Shown in pieces: positions 5,646-8,133 of a stretch of DNA of 8,133 bases. The DNA lies in contig JAHZLG010000007.1 of the NCBI GenBank assembly GCA_022599995.1, forward strand, positions 1-8,133, written 5' to 3'. Made by a program: the position numbers and the translations under genes. Within the stretch, counting starts at the first letter, position 1, and each line of letters opens with the position of its first letter. A model generated the notes under the pieces. The model was not told where the DNA came from. It worked only from the letters and a program-made list of their open reading frames with translations, and ran no database searches. The stretch comes from Alphaproteobacteria bacterium. Lineage in GTDB: Bacteria; Pseudomonadota; Alphaproteobacteria; CBDBCS01; JAHZLG01.

Positions 5646-5734
5646 CACAAGTACGCCCTAAATACGCCCCGTTGCTTGATGCATGACTGGGGCACAAATA
5701 GGCCCTAAATACGCCCTGTTGCTTGATGCATGAC
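5646..5734. repeat. 42-bp direct repeat pair upstream of fumarase
   Basis: Copies at 5646-5687 and 5693-5734 match at 39 of 42 positions and are separated by 5 bp. Each ends GTTGCTTGATGCATGAC. The TTGATG in the second copy is the -35 of the proposed fumarase promoter; the same hexamer in the first copy lacks a matching -10 at 17 bp. Confidence 0.9.
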
Positions 5735-5751
5735 GTGGGAGGACGTACACT
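5723..5751 (+). promoter_or_regulatory. Candidate fumarase promoter
   Basis: TTGATG (5723-5728) and TACACT (5746-5751) are separated by exactly 17 bp, and each matches four of six consensus positions. Transcription would begin near 5758 and give a leader of about 115 bases. The -35 lies within the second 42-bp repeat. Confidence 0.4.
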
Positions 5752-5858
5752 GTGAACCGCCGGAATTCCGCGAAGAACATCGTGCCACCACGGCCCAAGT
5801 GCCAATACCTGTTCGATTGGCTCGATTGTTGCTTTCGAGAAGCAGGCGAAAAACAACC

Positions 5859-5866
5859 AAGGAGAG
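5859..5866 (+). promoter_or_regulatory. Ribosome binding site of fumarase
   Basis: AAGGAGAG, with GGAG ending 8 bases before ATG 5873, is the clearest Shine-Dalgarno in the window. It fixes the fumarase start. Confidence 0.8.
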
Positions 5867-5872
5867 CCCCCC

Positions 5873-7513
5873 ATGACCGCCCACCCCAGCGACTTTGCCT
5901 ATCAGAGCGTAATCCCTTCCCTACCGAACACGCGCCCCATGCGCACGCTGACCAGCGAGGGAGTCTCTTCAGACGATCACGGGTGTCTGCACATTGATCC
6001 CGCGGCACTGACCCTCTTGAGTCGAACCGCCTTTCACGACATCAATCACTTTCTTCGCACGGATCACCTGCAGCAGTTACGCAGCATCCTCGATGATCCC
6101 GAAGCATCGGACAATGACCGCTTCGTGGCTTTCGACTTGTTGAAAAATGCCAACATCGCGGCAGGGGGCGTTTTGCCCATGTGTCAGGACACCGGAACCG
6201 CCATCATTGCGGCAAAACGCGGCCATCGTGTGATGACCGATGGCGATGACGAAAAGCACCTCGCCCAAGGGGTGTTCGAGGCGTACCGTGATAACAACCT
6301 CCGCTACAGCCAGCTTGCCCCGCTGAGCCTGTTCGAAGAGAAAAATACCCGCACGAATTTGCCCGCCCAAATCGACATCACCATGGGCCGAGGCGCCTAT
6401 GTGGAAGCCACCTTTATCGCCAAAGGTGGCGGATCGGCCAACAAGACATTCCTGTTCCAAGCAACCCCGTCGATGCTGAATGAGGCACGTCTCACAGCCT
6501 TCTTGAACGAAAAAATCAAGACACTCGGCACGGCAGCGTGTCCCCCTTACCATTTGGCCGTCGTGATTGGTGGGCTTTCCGCCGAAATGACCTTGAAAGT
6601 CGCGAAGATGGCATCGACGCGTGCCCTCGATGGATTGCCTGCCGAAGGAAGCACCGCGGCAACCGCATTTCGCGATCGCGCCTTCGAACAGACGGTGCAC
6701 AAAATGACCCAAAACATGGGCATTGGGGCACAATTTGGCGGGAAATACTTCTGCCACGATGTGCGGGTCATCCGCTTGCCCCGCCACGGGGCGAGCTTGC
6801 CCATCGCCATTGCGGTGTCGTGCTCGGCAGACCGACAAGCGGTTGGCATTATCGACGCAAGCGGTGTGCACCTTGAGAAGCTTGAGCGCGACCCCGCCCA
6901 ATTTCTCCCCGATGGCACCATCGAGGCGGCGATCAACGATGATGCCGATGTCGTCGCGATCGACCTCAACCAGCCCATGGCAGCCATGCTGAAAGAGCTG
7001 GACGCGCACCCCATCAAAACACGGCTTTCGCTCACAGGGACGATTATCGTGGCACGCGACCTCGCCCACGCTCGAATCGAGAAGGCCCTCGACGCAGGCG
7101 AACCCATGCCCGACTACTTCAAAAACCATCCGATATACTACGCAGGCCCGGCGAAAACGCCCGAAAACTACGCCTCGGGGTCATTCGGCCCCACCACCGC
7201 CGGCCGCATGGATGGCTTCATCGACAAATTCCAAGCCCAAGGCGGATCGATGATCTCGCTCGCCAAGGGCAACCGCTCGCGGCAAGTACGGGCAGCATGC
7301 GCCAAACATGGCGGTTTCTACTTAGGGTCAATCGGCGGCCCCGCCGCACGCCTGGCCCAAGACTGCATCAAAAAGATCGAAGTGCTGGAATTTCCCGAAT
7401 TCGGCATGGAGGCAGTCCATCGAATCGAAGTGGAGAATTTCCCTGCTTTCATCGTTATCGACAACAAAGGCAACGATTTCTTCAGTGAACTCAACATCGA
7501 CGCCCACGACTAA
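5873..7513 (+). CDS. fumA: Class I (iron-sulfur) fumarate hydratase
   Basis: A 546-residue cytoplasmic enzyme interconverting fumarate and L-malate in the TCA cycle; length matches class I fumarases (about 550). The N-terminal part has LPMCQDTGTA (Cys104) and KGGGSANKTFLFQ (184-196). TAACPPYHLAVVIGG carries Cys223 and VSCSADR carries Cys317. These correspond to the three cysteines that hold the oxygen-sensitive 4Fe-4S cluster in E. coli FumA. The C-terminal part has YASGSFGPTTAGRMD (433-447) and KGNRSRQV (465-472), followed by HGGFYLGSIGGPAA, all highly conserved. The start has a strong Shine-Dalgarno. It follows sspB after a repeat-rich gap and appears to have its own promoter. No missing motif or frameshift was seen. 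No class II fumarase is present in the window. Confidence 0.97.
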   Translation: MTAHPSDFAYQSVIPSLPNTRPMRTLTSEGVSSDDHGCLHIDPAALTLLSRTAFHDINHFLRTDHLQQLRSILDDPEASDNDRFVAFDLLKNANIAAGGVLPMCQDTGTAIIAAKRGHRVMTDGDDEKHLAQGVFEAYRDNNLRYSQLAPLSLFEEKNTRTNLPAQIDITMGRGAYVEATFIAKGGGSANKTFLFQATPSMLNEARLTAFLNEKIKTLGTAACPPYHLAVVIGGLSAEMTLKVAKMASTRALDGLPAEGSTAATAFRDRAFEQTVHKMTQNMGIGAQFGGKYFCHDVRVIRLPRHGASLPIAIAVSCSADRQAVGIIDASGVHLEKLERDPAQFLPDGTIEAAINDDADVVAIDLNQPMAAMLKELDAHPIKTRLSLTGTIIVARDLAHARIEKALDAGEPMPDYFKNHPIYYAGPAKTPENYASGSFGPTTAGRMDGFIDKFQAQGGSMISLAKGNRSRQVRAACAKHGGFYLGSIGGPAARLAQDCIKKIEVLEFPEFGMEAVHRIEVENFPAFIVIDNKGNDFFSELNIDAHD

Positions 7514-7650
7514 ACGGCACAAGCAGGTCATGTTGCCAGCCCCGGTGCCAACTGTCCCTCGTGCCTTGATCCTTTTCTGAGAAGTGGGGCGCGATCTCTT
7601 TCCTTCTTGCCTTCGCGCGCAACCGGAACAGAGAAGATTCAGGAAAGAAA

Positions 7651-8133
7651 ATGCACGGTGATGAGAAAAACATGCGCAGACCTCTAACCCTACGGGCGAA
7701 CGCACACGGTGCGGCGGTGCCCCTGCAGCTTGTGTTTGCCTTGATCGCAGGTGTCCTTGGCGCGCTGTCCTGCTTCTCGCCGGTGCAAGCACAAGAATCC
7801 CCAGACTATCGGCGCGACTCGGTCGACATATACGACGAACGCGGCGGGGAAAAACAGTGGTCATTTGAATACGAATTTGCCGATCTCACGACCGTGCTCG
7901 ACGTGGCAACGGGCGAAATAGGCCGGACGGGTTTCCGTCCAATAACAGGATTTAACCTGCAACGTCGCGTCGAAAAGCGACTGTCACTAGGTATAGATTA
8001 CGCCTCCACGACGTATAACCTTTCCTTCTTGGACGCAATCCTGTTTGATGCGGTGAAGTCGGCCGCAACTGGGTCAAACGGCGATACGACGGCGAGCGCA
8101 GAGCAGGTGATCTCAGCATTCGAGCTGGCATCA
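7651..8133 (+). CDS. Secreted protein of unknown function (partial, runs off the window)
   Basis: An open frame of 161 codons from ATG 7651 to the end of the window without a stop, so the 3' part is missing. AGGA at 7641-7644 lies six bases before the ATG; an in-frame ATG at 7672 is an alternative start. The N-terminus looks like a Sec signal peptide: basic residues up to 16, a hydrophobic stretch at about 24-42 (LQLVFALIAGVLGALS), and a likely signal peptidase I site after VQA (45-47). Cys41 lies in ALSC, which is not a proper lipobox. The mature part (48-161) has aromatic residues scattered through short polar and hydrophobic stretches and includes WSFEYEF, GIDYASTTYNL and DAILFD. I do not recognise the family. 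A periplasmic or outer-membrane location is possible. Confidence 0.7.
   Translation, partial: MHGDEKNMRRPLTLRANAHGAAVPLQLVFALIAGVLGALSCFSPVQAQESPDYRRDSVDIYDERGGEKQWSFEYEFADLTTVLDVATGEIGRTGFRPITGFNLQRRVEKRLSLGIDYASTTYNLSFLDAILFDAVKSAATGSNGDTTASAEQVISAFELAS

Larger units (their letters stand above)
5463..5872. other. Repeat-filled gap between sspB and fumarase
   Basis: A 410-bp stretch with no supported gene. It holds a 25/26-bp tandem array (5482-5645), a 42-bp direct repeat pair (5646-5734), a promoter candidate (5723-5751), and a leader of roughly 115 bases with a perfect 10-bp palindrome CGGAATTCCG (5761-5770) and a small hairpin (TGCTT, loop TCGAG, AAGCA) shortly before the ribosome binding site. 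No T-run terminator for sspB was found. A 73-codon + strand open frame (5487-5708) only translates the repeats. Confidence 0.6.

Noticed and set aside
5482..5734. Possible CRISPR array
   Set aside because: Units abut with no unique spacers, vary in sequence, and no cas gene is present.
4980..5874. Overlapping leftward open frames of 220-250 codons with repeated Ser/Pro/Leu peptides
   Set aside because: They are antisense to the SspB linker and translate the downstream minisatellite. The repetition comes from the DNA array, and no family is recognisable.
7589..7618. Hairpin GCGCGA / TCGCGC after fumarase as a terminator
   Set aside because: Six pairs with an 18-base loop and no following T-run. 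Too weak to call.

Overview
The window looks like chromosomal DNA from an alphaproteobacterium. The main evidence is an SspB of the alphaproteobacterial type (conserved LPGEHHF region, C-terminal ClpX-docking motif of the V(I/V)xLDxFR kind) directly ahead of a class I fumarase. The DNA is moderately GC-rich by eye. I cannot name the genus. No rRNA, tRNA, transposase, phage gene or CRISPR array was seen.

Layout. Positions 1-436 hold no gene I can support, only short tandem repeats. A secreted or periplasmic TlpA-like thioredoxin (437-1000, +) converges on an alpha/beta hydrolase (1046-2119, -). Upstream of the hydrolase lies a G-run tract (2210-2249 on the + strand). Next is a stand-alone MetE C-terminal-type zinc methyltransferase (2281-3417, -), on the same strand as the hydrolase. 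A gene-poor, partly AT-rich divergent region (3418-4019) separates it from a rightward group: a PtsN-like EIIA domain protein (4020-4631), SspB (4656-5462), a 410-bp repeat-filled gap with a probable promoter, and fumarase (5873-7513). A secreted protein of unknown function starts at 7651 and runs off the end.

Two things stand out. First, the PtsN-like protein has arginine where the phosphorylated histidine of EIIA should be, and its last seven residues, EEYSVAA, closely resemble the end of an alphaproteobacterial ssrA (tmRNA) degradation tag. The next gene, 24 bp downstream, encodes SspB, the adaptor that delivers ssrA-tagged proteins to ClpXP. This suggests, as inference, a built-in substrate-adaptor pair in which a phosphorylation-dead EIIA is removed by SspB/ClpXP. 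Second, tandem repeats occur throughout the window, both between genes and in frame inside genes. Three conserved proteins (hydrolase, PtsN-like, SspB) carry low-complexity insertions or expanded linkers unusual for their families, two of them coded by visible DNA repeats.

The genes do not form one pathway. Fumarase serves the TCA cycle, the MetE-like enzyme probably methyl transfer to a thiol, TlpA thiol-disulfide chemistry outside the cytoplasm, and SspB (possibly with the PtsN-like protein) regulated proteolysis.
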